A DNA stretch of 64,000 bases, taken from Hyphochytrium catenoides (lineage: Eukaryota > Sar > Hyphochytriomycetes > Hyphochytriales > Hyphochytriaceae). The notes below the pieces were generated by a model. It saw only the letters and a list, made by a program, of their open reading frames with translations. It was not told the DNA's origin and made no database searches. Both the position numbers and the translations under genes were made by a program. Position 1 is the first letter of the stretch. Each line of letters opens with the position of its first letter. The DNA is taken from the NCBI GenBank assembly GCA_900088475.1, contig FLMG01004215.1:15801-79800 (forward strand). The letters run 5' to 3'. Below are positions 23,344-37,901 of the stretch, one piece after another.

Positions 23344-23996
23344 TGAGAGAGTGTGAGAGAGAGAGAGAGAGAGAGAGAGTGACAAAGAGATGATCCATCA
23401 TCAGCACCTAGACCATTTTCCATACTTATCCTAGATTAGATCAAGTATTCGGTAGCCTGTAAAGAATAAGCTCTATAAAGGTATACTGTTTCAGGATTGG
23501 TCGTTACAAAGTTCTCCCAGATGCAATGCGATGGCTGTTTGATGAGCGATGAAGGGCCAAGGAAGTTTCACATTTTTCTCTCTCTCCTTGAACCTGCTGC
23601 CCTAGCTCCTCCCCTGCGCTTCTCAAGAATAGGATGCTCTCTCACTTCGCTCCCTTCATGATTTGGATTTGTTGAGCGCACGCAGACCTAACTTCGTTTA
23701 AAAACCTAAGTCAGCTTATGGAAATTGTCACGTCCCGCTGCTCTGTGAGCGCTAGCACGAAATATTACCTCCTCTAGTATTCTAAGACCTCTCTCCATAC
23801 GTCCACTTGCTATCTCCAGGAATAGAGTCATCTTTTCCCTCAGCTCTCCTCTCCTTGTCCCTGCGCGCAGGTTTCACAGGCCCTCTGTTGCAGAGGGAAG
23901 TATGACATATAACAGTAGCGCCACTTCGAGCAAAAATACGTTGTTGGTGAGGTGGGCCAAGGGGGAGTAGCCATACTGCCAGCTTGATGAAATGCT
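22924..23996. other. Intergenic region with long GA/GT microsatellite
   Basis: This holds the 5' flank of the unknown helical gene (-) and the 3' flank of the CWC21 gene (-). Open frames at 22880-23407 on the minus strand are Leu-Ser repeats produced by the microsatellite. I see nothing coding. Confidence 0.55.
23272..23383. repeat. (GA)n microsatellite with GTGT interruptions
   Basis: About 110 bases of nearly pure (GA)n broken at intervals by GTGTGAG-type units. It is the longest GA tract in the window and lies about 350-460 bases upstream of the helical gene's start. Confidence 0.95.
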
Positions 23997-25612
23997 TTAC
24001 CGCGGTGAGTTAGACCTTGAACGGCTCCTGGAAGAGCTACTTCTACTGCTCGAGGACGATGATGATGAAGAGGAGCGGTCACAACGGGACCTACGAGGTG
24101 CAGATCTGCTACGTGAGGGGCTCCTGCCTCTGCTGGCGGAAGAAGATGACGAGGAAGAACGAGAACTAGCGGATGAAGGTGATCTCGCCCTTCTGTTGCG
24201 ACTGTCACGACTTAATGGTCCTTCTTGTCCTTTCTTGGCCGTTGGCTCCTCTTGACCATCCCTTCTAGCCTCCGACTTCCTTTGCCTTCCGTCCGACCCG
24301 TCCTTTGCACTGGAGCGCCTAGGGGAGATGTTCTTTTCTCGGGATGTGGAGCGGTCGGTGCGAGCTCGTTTCCTTTCAATTGGGCTTCTACTTCTAGGAC
24401 TGCGAGATCGCGGCCCCTTTGAAGTCTCTTGGCGACTTTCTTTCTTTTCCTCGAAAGTGTCTCTTGGCTCAGGTTCCGTCTTCAACTCTTTGTCCTCGGG
24501 CAGAGGTGCTTTCACCTGTTCCTCTGGTTTCCTCTCTTCGAATCGTCGCCTAGATTTGTCTGGTCTCCTATCTCTCTCGACACTACCGCTTGGGGAGCGT
24601 TTCTGTCCTCGTTCTCTGCTTCTATCTCGCAGTCGGTTTTCCCGACTAGCGTTGCGGTCAAAACTTCTATCTCGCCGGGTGCTGCTCTCTCTGATTTTGT
24701 CTCTGCGGTCGCCGTACCTTGGAGATCTATTGCCTCTTTGCCTAGAGCGGCTTCTACGGGTTTCTCTAGGTCTTCTGTCACTGTATCTAGGCGCTCCTCT
24801 CGCTGGGCTCTTGCTTCGATCTCTGTGATACGGTCTCCTGTCGCTCCTGTTGCCATTTCTGTTTGGACTTCTGCTCATGCGTCGCCTCTCACGCCCATAG
24901 TCCCGCTCTCCTGAGCGCCCCTGTGTTTTTGACTGTTTTTCTTCATCGCCCTCTCTTCCTCTTTCAGTTTGTTTCGTTCTTCCCTTTCTTTCTCCATCTG
25001 CTCCCGCTTAGCGATGCGTTCTGCTTTCTTCCGCTCCTGAAGCTCTCTGTCAAAAGCTGCACCTATGGACCAAACGCCTTAGAACCGCTTTCGAAGTAAT
25101 TGAGCCTATCAGCCCAAGTCCCATCACCTACCTTCTACAAAGTCATCATCGATCTCAAAAGCTCTTCTGATTTTCTCGTTCTCCTTCTCCTTTACAGCCG
25201 CATTGACGTGACTCTCTAGCTTCCCTGCCTTGAGAAGATCATTTGCCTTTCCCTGAAGCTCAGCCCTAAGCTTCCCCACTCTTTCTTCAATTTCCTTTTC
25301 GGAGTAACCCTTATCTTCCATGGCTACCCGAAGTTCAAAGACTTTCACTTCAATCTGACGCTTCCTTGAGTGCTCGAGGAGCTCAGCATTTCCTTGCTTC
25401 AGCTTAAGAGGATCAATATCGTGCCCTAACTTCCCTGAGTTCAGCTCGACCTGCTTCCTCGCAATTCGCGCAGGGACAAAGCTGTTTGTACATGGTTAGG
25501 AGCGGTATGGCGGTGACCCACTTCCTTTGAAGCATTCTCACCTTAGATTCCTTGCAACGTATCCATTAGTCCCTGATCCCCTCGCTGTTTGAAGTCCAAT
25601 GCCATTATACAT
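23997..25612 (-). CDS. CWC21/SRRM2-type splicing factor with RS tail
   Basis: Spliceosome component of the Cwc21/SRm300 family, which contacts Prp8 and the U5 region in active spliceosomes. The first exon (ATG at 25610-25612) has the hallmark [20 protein letters not shown]. The second carries the cwf21 domain: [20 protein letters not shown] then [19 protein letters not shown] (25130-25490). A third exon from about 25060 is Glu/Lys/Arg-rich and runs into an RS domain with poly-Ser blocks, ending [11 protein letters not shown] with TAA at 23997-23999. The frame changes between the third exon's start and the RS part; a 23-base GT-AG segment at 24911-24933 would restore it exactly, otherwise a sequence error is likely. 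The tail is much longer than yeast Cwc21 and shorter than animal SRRM2. Confidence 0.85.
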
Positions 25613-26812
25613 GGTTGTATGCCGATATTTCAGAGCGATTTAGCGGCACAGAGTTTATCTCCTGCCAATGCGGCTTTTGGTCCCTGTAGGACCGGACGTC
25701 CTGCAGCAGTGCGGAGATATCACTTTGACAATGACTCCAGTGCGTGATGAGAGAGTTTCTCAGAAGCTTTTTGCCTTCAATTAGTAGCGCCTCTCAATCT
25801 TCATAATAACGGCGCAGACATCGACAGACAGAGATCTTCGTGGAGCCGCAATGGCTGTGAAGCTCAGAGGTTGGAAGGGCCTGCTTCGAAACGTAATATT
25901 ACAGCCTCAAATAGCTGTTTGTCTTCCTTGAGTCTAGAGCCACTACTTCAAGGGCTAGACCATACGTTCCAAAAGCGTTAATTTTTAATTTCAGGCTTTT
26001 GAGAGAGCACTTTTCTCTTTCCACATCGTCCATTCGTCTTCGACCGTAAAAGATTCTGGTCAGATATTCTTCAATTTCCACTGTAGTTCGTGCTTCGTGT
26101 ACATACCAACTCGAAATTTGCCCCCAATTGGACAGTCTCAGGACTTGCCTTTACTGATTTATTAACTTCGTACAAGTGAAAGGGAGACATTTCGTAAACA
26201 AAGCGGGAGGCGGGGGGGGGGTGTTGTCCGCTGCATTCTGAGTGTGAACGTTCTGGCTCCTATTCAGAATCCTACGGCTCTGATATGCCATTTATCCCGT
26301 AATCAGATTGCGTTGATTCTGGTATAATAGCACATGATGATGGTTCTTGTGGTGCGCTTGATGCCAGCGTCGCCAAGATGTTGATCGCCGCTGCGCTACC
26401 CTGTCTTCTTTCTCTATAATAAAGGCGGTTGATGTACGGCACTTCTACTAGCGATCCGCAGCTCGATGACACCGCCAGCAGCGTTGTCTGGGCATTCGTG
26501 AGGCTGAGATGCAGGGGCTGCATGAGGAATAGCCAGATTGATTGTCGGAACCCTGTACCGACTCTTAGAGACGCACTCTTGAAGCACGTCGCCATCGCTC
26601 TTCAGGTGGCAGGCTATCCTGGCGGTCTGATACTGAACTCACAGACCGTTACTAGGAATAACATCCAAATAAGCGAAGTAAGCTTGGGCTCAGAGACTTT
26701 TTCAACCTCACATGGGGAGGCCAGATCACTCGATTGACCCCGTGGCTGATATCATATGAAGATATTCTGGGCTTGATTGGCTGCTATTTTGGCATCGAAG
26801 TGTTCCTCTCCA
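25613..26812. promoter_or_regulatory. Divergent intergenic region between CWC21 and CDPK
   Basis: About 1.2 kb with both 5' flanks. A run of ten G lies at 26212-26221. Minus-strand frames at 25899-26081 and 26272-26595 are open but lack recognisable similarity or a start and splice context that I trust, so I leave them uncalled. Confidence 0.4.
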
Positions 26813-30257
<3,445 letters not shown>

Positions 30258-30676
30258 GAAGTCAATTCAAGCCAAAGGATGACAAGATCTTACGGGAGTA
30301 CTATTTATGAAGCTTATCTCCATAGGCCAATCTTAGATTTATAAGGGAAGAGTTTACAAAAGGCTAGAGACTTGTAAGTGAGAGCTGTTGGAGGCTACAG
30401 TCATCAGCTCCGCTTAGCGACGATAGGTGTCTTCTTTGTGGATGGTGCTAAGAGATAATAAGAGGTATCGTTAGCAGCGTTCACCTAAATCGTGCACTCT
30501 CCGAGTGGGACATAGTCTATTCCACCGCGGAACCACCTTCCTGTCCACCTGGCTAGTGGCACAACTACGCTGTCATGACTGATGAGAAGAGCGAATGCAT
30601 CTCAAGGAACTGAGGATATCATCAATCAATTATATCACATAAAATTGCTCTGAAGTAGAGCCCGCGGTCTGACGTC
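30258..30676. other. Convergent intergenic region, nothing supported
   Basis: This is the 3' flanks of the CDPK (+) and SNU114 (-) genes. No open frame of note and no repeat. Confidence 0.5.
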
Positions 30677-33600
30677 TTAGAAATATCCCGAAAGATCTGC
30701 GTTCTGCTTGGCCAGCTCTACCAGCATGGGATCATCAAAGAATTTGCTGATGCTAACATCTTCACTAAGCCCCTTGCGACGTCTGGTCTTCACCATAAAC
30801 TCGCGGGCGAGATGCGGAGGTGGTGAGGGCTCTAGAGGGTGGAGAACGATGCTCCGATCCAGAGGGTCTCCTGGAACCACGGCCCAATGATCGAAGACTT
30901 GCTGGCAGAAACTTGAGCCCTGGGTGAAGCAGCGAAGGTCTGTCTCAAAGCCGAAGGACTCAATGACTGGAAGGTAACCGTTGACAGTGTAGAACGGTGA
31001 CCCTGGCTTTGGCGCATCCTACAATGCCAGTGAAAGAGAGAAGGTCAGCACAAACGACTACGTCATCCTCTGAGAACACCAGGGACCGTGAAGAGTCAGA
31101 TGATCAAGGTTCTTGGCGCTGTTACTACCAAAGCACAGTAGTAATACTGTAGCAGTACAGATCCCCAACCACCACGGTTAGGGAGATGTAGAAGTAGCTA
31201 GAGAGCAGATTTCATTAGCTGTACCTGCGTAATATGTCCTCTTCTCCTTGCAAGGACATTGAACAGTGACGACACGGTATCAGCCGGTGTCTGAATTTCA
31301 ACAAAGTAGACTGGCTCCATAATGCGGGGAGTGGCAGTCAAAAAGGCGGAATATGCGACCCTTCTGGCGGTAGGGATGATCTGGCCCCCACCTCTGTGAA
31401 TTGGCTCACCGGCAATGGCTACGTGATAAAAGAGCAAGAAGGACGAGGAAGAGCCCTTAGATAGAAGACAGATAATAAGCCATCCAACCCGAGAAAAGGG
31501 AATAGGATGATACAATTCGAGATTTTCTTCAGGTGGACTAGCAGGCAGGAGAGGGCAAGAGGTCATAATAATGGAACAGCACGAAAGATCTCTGTAAGAC
31601 AGAAACCAAAGGCAGGCCCGCAAGGTACTCCCGATAGACAGTGACACTTCGACGGCCCTCTTCCTACCTGCATCAAGGATCTTAAACTTAGCGTTCCTGA
31701 TCGGCTCATCGCAGAGAGGACCTTCTCTGCATCCCCATTGGAAACCTTGTACGATGCTGTCCTTCACTGCACCGAGTAGACCCTTATCCACCTCGGACGG
31801 TAAGGTGTCATCCAACAAAACGTTGGGGCCCTGCTTATCAGGTCCGAAGGCCCAAATAGACCGAGCCGCCAGTAGGTCCCAATCATACTTCGATTGAAAG
31901 AATTCTCCAACGGCTTTCCTCCCAGCTTCAATATGAACCTCCCCTTTCTCTATATCTTCAGCAATCCCCGGTTCCAAAGGCTCAGCGATCATTGTGAGCT
32001 TATTCCGTTTGTTCGGAGTCTCGGACACGCATCTACACGGAGTGACAGCAAAATGTGCGTGACGGTGGGTGAGATAGAGAATCTAAGATGTAATTCGATA
32101 TGCCCCCCGCTAAAAAGTAGACCAAGGTAAACGAAAGACTATTTCTTAGCGATGATGCAGGCAAGAAGACAATCCGTGCGCCGTCGTCCAAATCCATCCA
32201 CTTACTTGAGGGAGCTTGTCTCTACTACGGTCTCGCAGAAAGCCACAACAGGATCGGCAACCTTGATTTCGATGCCACTGAACATCACTCTGAGATCATG
32301 CATGATGCAGTCCATGTAGAGTTCTCCTGTGCCTAGTATGACATGCTCCCCACTCTCTTCTACCTTAGTTGTTACCAAAGGATAGGTCTTGTTGATTTTG
32401 CGAAGCCCTAGGGAGCGCAACAAGGCACGCGTTAAGGTGAGTCCTACCAGATGGCAACTGAGGCACGAGATATGCACGTCAATGCTCCCGCATTAACCAA
32501 AGGACTTACCTTCAAGCATTTTGGGGAGCTCAGAGGGATTGAGAGGCTCTACCGCTAACTTAACCGTGGAGATGGTGTTGAACCTTAAGGGCTTGAATAT
32601 CGCTACGTCTTCGGTTCCCCTAACGTTGGTGACGGTAGCCGTTTTGTTGATGGAAGCATCTATGCCGTCTATAAGCACCCAGTTTCCTGCAGGCACTCTG
32701 TTGACGTCAACGCGATACCGGCCTTGAGGAATAGAGACTGCAGTAACTGCTCTAACGCTCATATCTTCATCGTCGTCGATAGAGTATGACTCTCCCAGAA
32801 CTTTCACCTCCTAGAAAAGAGAATGGTCATGGTTACGTCTAATTAGTTGACAGGCAACCGGTAATCGGTGAGAGCGGCGTCCTTTACCTGTCCAACAGCT
32901 ATTGATCCACTATAAATGCGTCCAAACGCCGAAAACGTCTGGGCGTCGACTGACGAGTACAACTTTACAATATGGATCATTAGAGGGCCATCAGGGGAGC
33001 AGCTTCGCATCTCCTCGAAGATCTCTGTATCTCTGTCTCCAGAGTAGATGTTGTCCACCTTACGCACGGCGTTCGACGGGGGACTGGGCACATGTTTGAT
33101 AACCATGTCCACAAAACCCGTAGCTTGGCCAAAGAACTGTCGGGCAACAAACCAACGTCAGGATATTGGACTATGGGCGTAGCTTTAAAAATGTAAGGAA
33201 AGGGTACGAAAGGTTCTATGGGGGAAAAAACGAAGCACCCCGGATGGAACGATAGGAGGAGCAAAGGTGACTGTAGCTTCAATAAGCCCAACGCTTACCT
33301 GCTCCAAAACGAGCTTTAAAAGTGGCTTTGGGTTTAGATGAAGCTGTTCTCGCCTTAGTTTGATTCCTAACTCCCTCAAAGTCCTTTGGAGGGACTCTGA
33401 CTCCTCACCTAACACCTGAAATGATGCCCCAATACTCCTGTGAGCTTCGCCTAGCTCATCTGACCCACAAAATGGGGTCCATATGAATGCTGACCTGCGC
33501 GTACAGCTTGTACAGCGGCTCCAGGATGAACTGGACAAAACTTCTCTGGCCTCCGGGGGGCTACGGATGCAGATGGAGTCAAACCTGGGACTGTCGGATC

Positions 33601-35453
33601 CACTAGGTCTTTCTATGGCCAGTCCTGCCTTACCGCCTGCTTTCTGAATGTCCTGCTGTCTGGGTGGTAATAGTAGTCACCCCATAACCGCTTTGAAAAT
33701 GATTCAGCGTTAATGTTACCATAGTAATCTGCATAAACCTGCACACGATATGTAAGCTTCGTGAAGTGAAGAACCAACCTTTGGCTGTTGTTTTGGCCGA
33801 CCAACCTTGGCAAATGATCCTAGAGAAAAGCACCAACCGTGCTGGCCTGATGCGAAGCAGACATTGCCCAGCTCGGGGCTAACTCTTTGTCGAGGTCCGC
33901 TGTGACCAATTGCGGACGCCAAAAGGCCATTTACCTCCTCAATCGTGTGCATCAACTTGTGATAAGCGTCCGCGGGAGGTAGTTTAAGCTCGAGTATAAG
34001 CCTGTCCACCTAGTCAACCACGACTTTAGCAACTTGCTAGAGCTTTTTATCTTTATGGCTGTTAGCACACAAGCGAGCGCTTGCAAATTACCTTGTTGAT
34101 GACTAGGACTACTGGCACAGGCTCTTGAACGGCATGCCGGATGAGGCGCTCGGTCTACAAATATTGGGATGCGAGGTAACGGAATGGAAAAGAATGAGGC
34201 GAAGACCAATAAGGCCCCGTTAAAGAGTTATGATAAGGGCCAGCTTTTTTGAATAGAAGAGTCATCAAGAGCTTAAAAGTTAATTGTACGTACGTTGAGC
34301 ATCACACCCTCAACAGCATCAACAACCAGGACCGCGCCGTCAGCGACTCGAAGTGCGGCTGTGCACTCATCAGAGAAATTCACGTGGCCCGGAGTGTCGA
34401 CAAGGTTGATTAGAAAGGACTTCCCCTTTGAAGACTCTAGTACAAGCGACACAGGTGTGGACTTTATGCTGATCTTTCTCTCCTGCTCGTCGTGACGAGT
34501 GTCTGTGTACCGGATCTGCCGAAATGAAAAGAAAATAGAGGACTTAGATTGTCTGGTCAGGGAGGGCATACTCTATCTTGGCTACCTCTTTGGCTGGATT
34601 CCACTTCTTCTGTTGTGTCTGTTGGATAAGGAGGTCCATGAATAAAGTTTTACCTACGGAGGCGCTAGGTTATATACAGCCATTTTAGGGTCCTAGAGCT
34701 CAGGGTAAGGAACAACCTACCATGATGCAGATGGCCAAGAATGGCTACGTTTCGTATAAGATGAGGGTTGCCCATGAGCGACGTCATAAACTCCGTCGAG
34801 TACTGTGTGAAGGCAAGGAGATATAAGGTGTGCGCAAATAGCCGGAAGGCAGGCGTCGAGGGTGGTTAAAAAAGGCGTCAACGTCTTAAGGGGGCAACTT
34901 TTAAAAGGGTTGACTGAGGATGGAGTCTATACTGCTACTTACTGTTGTCGTGGGTGTTTCCTTTTCTAGAACGCTGAAGGCAACTGACTTCACGGGCTCA
35001 ATGATGGGCTTCTCAATAGGCTGCGCATCCTCATCCATAACCAATGTCTCCACTTCTGGACCGTAAACCTCTTCTGCATCTGGGTAGTACTTCTTATCCT
35101 CGTGCAACACGATAGCGGATTCTTCCGCACCCTCTCGGTCATCTGAACAGGAATCACTTACTATGCGACCATTGATTTGCTGATAGAGAAATCCGTCACC
35201 TACCTCCGTGAACTATCAGTCTTTGATCGCTCGCACTGTCTTCCATATCCATCCGATCGAAATCCTAGTTCGAAAAGGTCCACTCTTACAGGCCCATTCT
35301 TGTAAGAACACAGCCTTTCTTTCTCACCTGTTCTCTCCTGTCGCCCTCCTCGCTCATCTCTTCCTCCTCACTCTGGTCCTCATCTTCCTCCTCGCTGCTC
35401 GCCAGCTCCGGCCCAATGTAATTCCCAAACTCGTCATAAAGTGAATCATCCAT
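30677..35453 (-). CDS. SNU114: U5 snRNP GTPase SNU114/EFTUD2, multi-exon
   Basis: EF-2-like GTPase of the U5 snRNP that controls spliceosome activation and disassembly. ATG at 35451-35453 gives [17 protein letters not shown] and an acidic stretch, the diagnostic N-terminus. The next exon has [20 protein letters not shown] (35040-35110). Then come the GTPase motifs: [14 protein letters not shown] (G3, near 34370-34410) and [12 protein letters not shown], with the NK-containing exon (VPVVLVINK) near 34100. Domains II to V follow (for example [18 protein letters not shown] near 32680, [15 protein letters not shown] near 32300). The end is [20 protein letters not shown] with stop TAA at 30677-30679. 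The order and motifs match EFTUD2 rather than EF-2. Introns are numerous; individual limits are approximate. Confidence 0.94.
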
Positions 35454-36416
35454 GATTGCTAAATGAGATTAGCAGAGGCGATAGGCACTGTGTCAAATGA
35501 GCTTTGGCACACTGGCACGAGCACCAAGCAGGTCTCGCACTACCAATCTGGATATGGAGATTCAGACAGAGAAATCTGGATTCTCGCCTTTCTTCCTTGA
35601 GACTTCCTCTGCTGCTGCTGCTCTTGTGAACCTTGCGCTCTCCCCCACAAATCCAGTCCCACTGCACACCTACCCCAGGAGATAAAGGTCGCAAGTCGCA
35701 AGTTCCAAGTTTCAGGTTGAGATACTTGCGCTAACTATACTTATACTTGACCCATCCAAGATTTCCAAGGTTGGTATGTCGCTGAATCTCTATTTGAAAA
35801 GCTGTAGAAAGTCAGAAACAAGTTACAATCTCTGAAAGGCCTTCATCCTCAAGCATCTGCATGAGTCGCCTTCTTCAATAATATCACATGCTTTCTAACA
35901 TCACTACTAGTAGTGTCCTCTTGCAATTTGGCGGCATTATTACCTCCCTTTCCTATCCTCTTAGAATCCAAATTATTGGGGTCAATTCTCAGCTAGGCTT
36001 ATCCTCTGAAGCCCTCGTGGGAGCTACCATCCATCCTCCAAAGTACTTTCCTGTCTAAGATTATTATCTTGTGTGTCCCTTGCCGTCCACTAGTGGTAGT
36101 GTTGTCATCAGGTTATGATGAGCCGTCACCCTACTACGAGTAGCTCTTATGGTCTCATGATTGTGTGCAATTCTCTCACTCAGCACAGGTGAATCCTGAA
36201 AGAGTGATCCAGATACAATAGCCTACGACGTGATCAACCAGAATCTACTGGCGTATACTAAGCCTCACAGGATTGATAACAAGGCAGCACTATTGGGTTT
36301 CTCAATATATTATTGGAGAAAGACATATACATCCCTAAGAGTCGTCACGGCACTACTTAGACATTAATAAGTGGTCTAGCTTTTCGAATACGTTTGAGCC
36401 CTAGATAGATAGGCGC
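35454..36416. other. Intergenic region, nothing supported
   Basis: 5' flank of SNU114 (-) and 3' flank of the carbonic-anhydrase-like gene (-). It is AT-richer than the flanking genes. The minus frame 35446-35694 and plus frame 35497-35685 overlap one another and look like chance. Confidence 0.4.
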
Positions 36417-37901
36417 TTAGTACTTAGCGGGTGCCTTGTAAGGGTCCTGGTGGTAGTAGTCATCCTCCTCGTACTTGTTGTACTCCTCAGAGTAGAGGTA
36501 GTCATACTTCTCCTTCTTGTAAGGCTTGCCGTAGTATCTAAGTGGAAGAACTGCGGGAGACCAGTTAGGAGTGCAAGCCTTGTCGGCGTATCCCCAGACA
36601 GTACGGTTGCCAACAGGGCGAACAAGTCTGTTGTTGTAAACTTCGTATCTGTGAGGGAACGCATCTGCGTAGGTGGCATCGCTGGAAGGATAGCTGGTGG
36701 AAGCCACAAGAGCATGAACGAACTGCTGGAACTCAGCAACCTTAACGTCAACCTTAAGAGTGTTGCCTGACACGAAAACGTAGGCGGGTCCCCAAGGCTG
36801 GTAGGTCTCAGAGCCAATGTAGCCGTAGTATCCGCTGGAGACATCAAAGAGGCCACGGATGTTAAACTTGAAGTCGATGACAGCGGTCTGTGCGGATGGG
36901 TGAGGGATAGGAGTGTAGGCAGCGTCGTAGCCCTTGCCGGTCTTGGTAACATCGATGAGGTTGGCAGCAACAAAGTTAGCAATTTTGCGGAGGGTGTCAG
37001 ATGCCAAAGCATCCTTGTCAGACTGTAGCATAGTCTTGAAGGTCTCCTCGTACTTGTTGGTATAGTAGTAGTCATCCTCATCACCAGGGTAGTACTCATC
37101 CTCCTCACCATAGTATTCGTCGTATTTGGGGTCATACTTGTCGTCGTACTTATTGTCGTAGACCTCAGCAATGAGAGACTCAAGATAGCCCTTGGCGTTC
37201 TTGCTATACTGAGGCTTCTTGTACTTCTTGGGCTCAGCAGGCTTCACATAACGTACGTTGTACAGCTGATGGAAGACAGCGACGGAGTTGTCAGTACAGG
37301 TGTGCTTGAACTCGATCTCAAGAGGGAAGTTGTTGCCCATATACTGGTGCTCAGAGATAGAGTGGAAAGTGAACTCCTTAAGGGTGCACTTGAGAGTCTC
37401 CTTCTTGGGCTTGTACTGAGGAGGCTTATATCCCTTCTTGGGCTTGTAAGCGGGCTTGTAAGCAGGCTTGGTAGGAGCGTAGTCTTCAGGGAGAGCAACC
37501 ATATCGTCGGATTGCTCGAAAGAGGCATAGTAGCCGTACTCGTTAGGCTCAGGCCTGTAAGAGCTTACGTACTCCTTAGGAGGCTTGACATTGGTAGGCT
37601 TCTCAAAGACCACGGTAGGGGCCTTCCAGTAGTCATTGTCTGCGCCAAGAGTAACCTTGATAGCCTTCTGGTCCAAGATGCTCACGGTGGCGGTTCCCTT
37701 AGGTACCCATTTGGTATGGGTGGTCTTCCAGGAAGCAGGGGTGCCTCCCTCAGGAAGCGGCCACACGATGTTGATAGGAGAGGTACCTGCCCAGGCGCCT
37801 TGAGTTACATAGTTCTCGTTGCTGATATCTTCTGGTACGAGAGCAGCATTGCTGGTAGCAGTGACAGCAGCGATAGCTGCAGCGATTGCGTAGATCTTCA
37901 T
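36417..37901 (-). CDS. Secreted tyrosine-rich protein on a degenerate alpha-carbonic-anhydrase fold, single exon
   Basis: 494 residues. A signal peptide (MKIYAIAAAIAAVTATSNAA) precedes an alpha-carbonic-anhydrase-like domain. SPINIVWPL at residues 41-49 matches the family QSPIxI. EFTFHSISEH (176-185) aligns with QFHFHxxSEH, and NNFPLEIEFKH (190-200) aligns with the YPxElHlVH strand. GYIGSETYQPW (360-370) matches the GSLTTPPC region, and NNRLVRPVGNRTVWG (423-437) matches the NxRPxQ end. Two zinc ligands are replaced (Thr178, Glu197) and one kept (His180), so hydratase activity is unlikely. KPAYKP/KPPQYKP repeats (145-167), an acidic Tyr-rich block (247-285) and a Tyr/Glu/Lys-rich tail (457-494) are added. 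Lysine is mostly AAG and codon choice looks strongly biased, as in highly expressed genes. Possibly a wall, matrix or mineral-associated protein. Confidence 0.8.
   Translation of the reverse strand: MKIYAIAAAIAAVTATSNAALVPEDISNENYVTQGAWAGTSPINIVWPLPEGGTPASWKTTHTKWVPKGTATVSILDQKAIKVTLGADNDYWKAPTVVFEKPTNVKPPKEYVSSYRPEPNEYGYYASFEQSDDMVALPEDYAPTKPAYKPAYKPKKGYKPPQYKPKKETLKCTLKEFTFHSISEHQYMGNNFPLEIEFKHTCTDNSVAVFHQLYNVRYVKPAEPKKYKKPQYSKNAKGYLESLIAEVYDNKYDDKYDPKYDEYYGEEDEYYPGDEDDYYYTNKYEETFKTMLQSDKDALASDTLRKIANFVAANLIDVTKTGKGYDAAYTPIPHPSAQTAVIDFKFNIRGLFDVSSGYYGYIGSETYQPWGPAYVFVSGNTLKVDVKVAEFQQFVHALVASTSYPSSDATYADAFPHRYEVYNNRLVRPVGNRTVWGYADKACTPNWSPAVLPLRYYGKPYKKEKYDYLYSEEYNKYEEDDYYHQDPYKAPAKY

Noticed and set aside
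22880-23423. Leu-Ser repeat open frames on the minus strand
   Set aside because: Generated by the (GA)n microsatellite; the real start of the neighbouring gene is at 22923.
24429-24914. Plus-strand frames opposite the RS domain of CWC21
   Set aside because: Antisense shadow of RS and poly-Ser coding repeats.
25899-26595. Minus-strand frames between CWC21 and CDPK (for example MEIEEYLTRIFYGRRRM...)
   Set aside because: They read somewhat like coding sequence but have no homologue I recognise and no consistent splice links.
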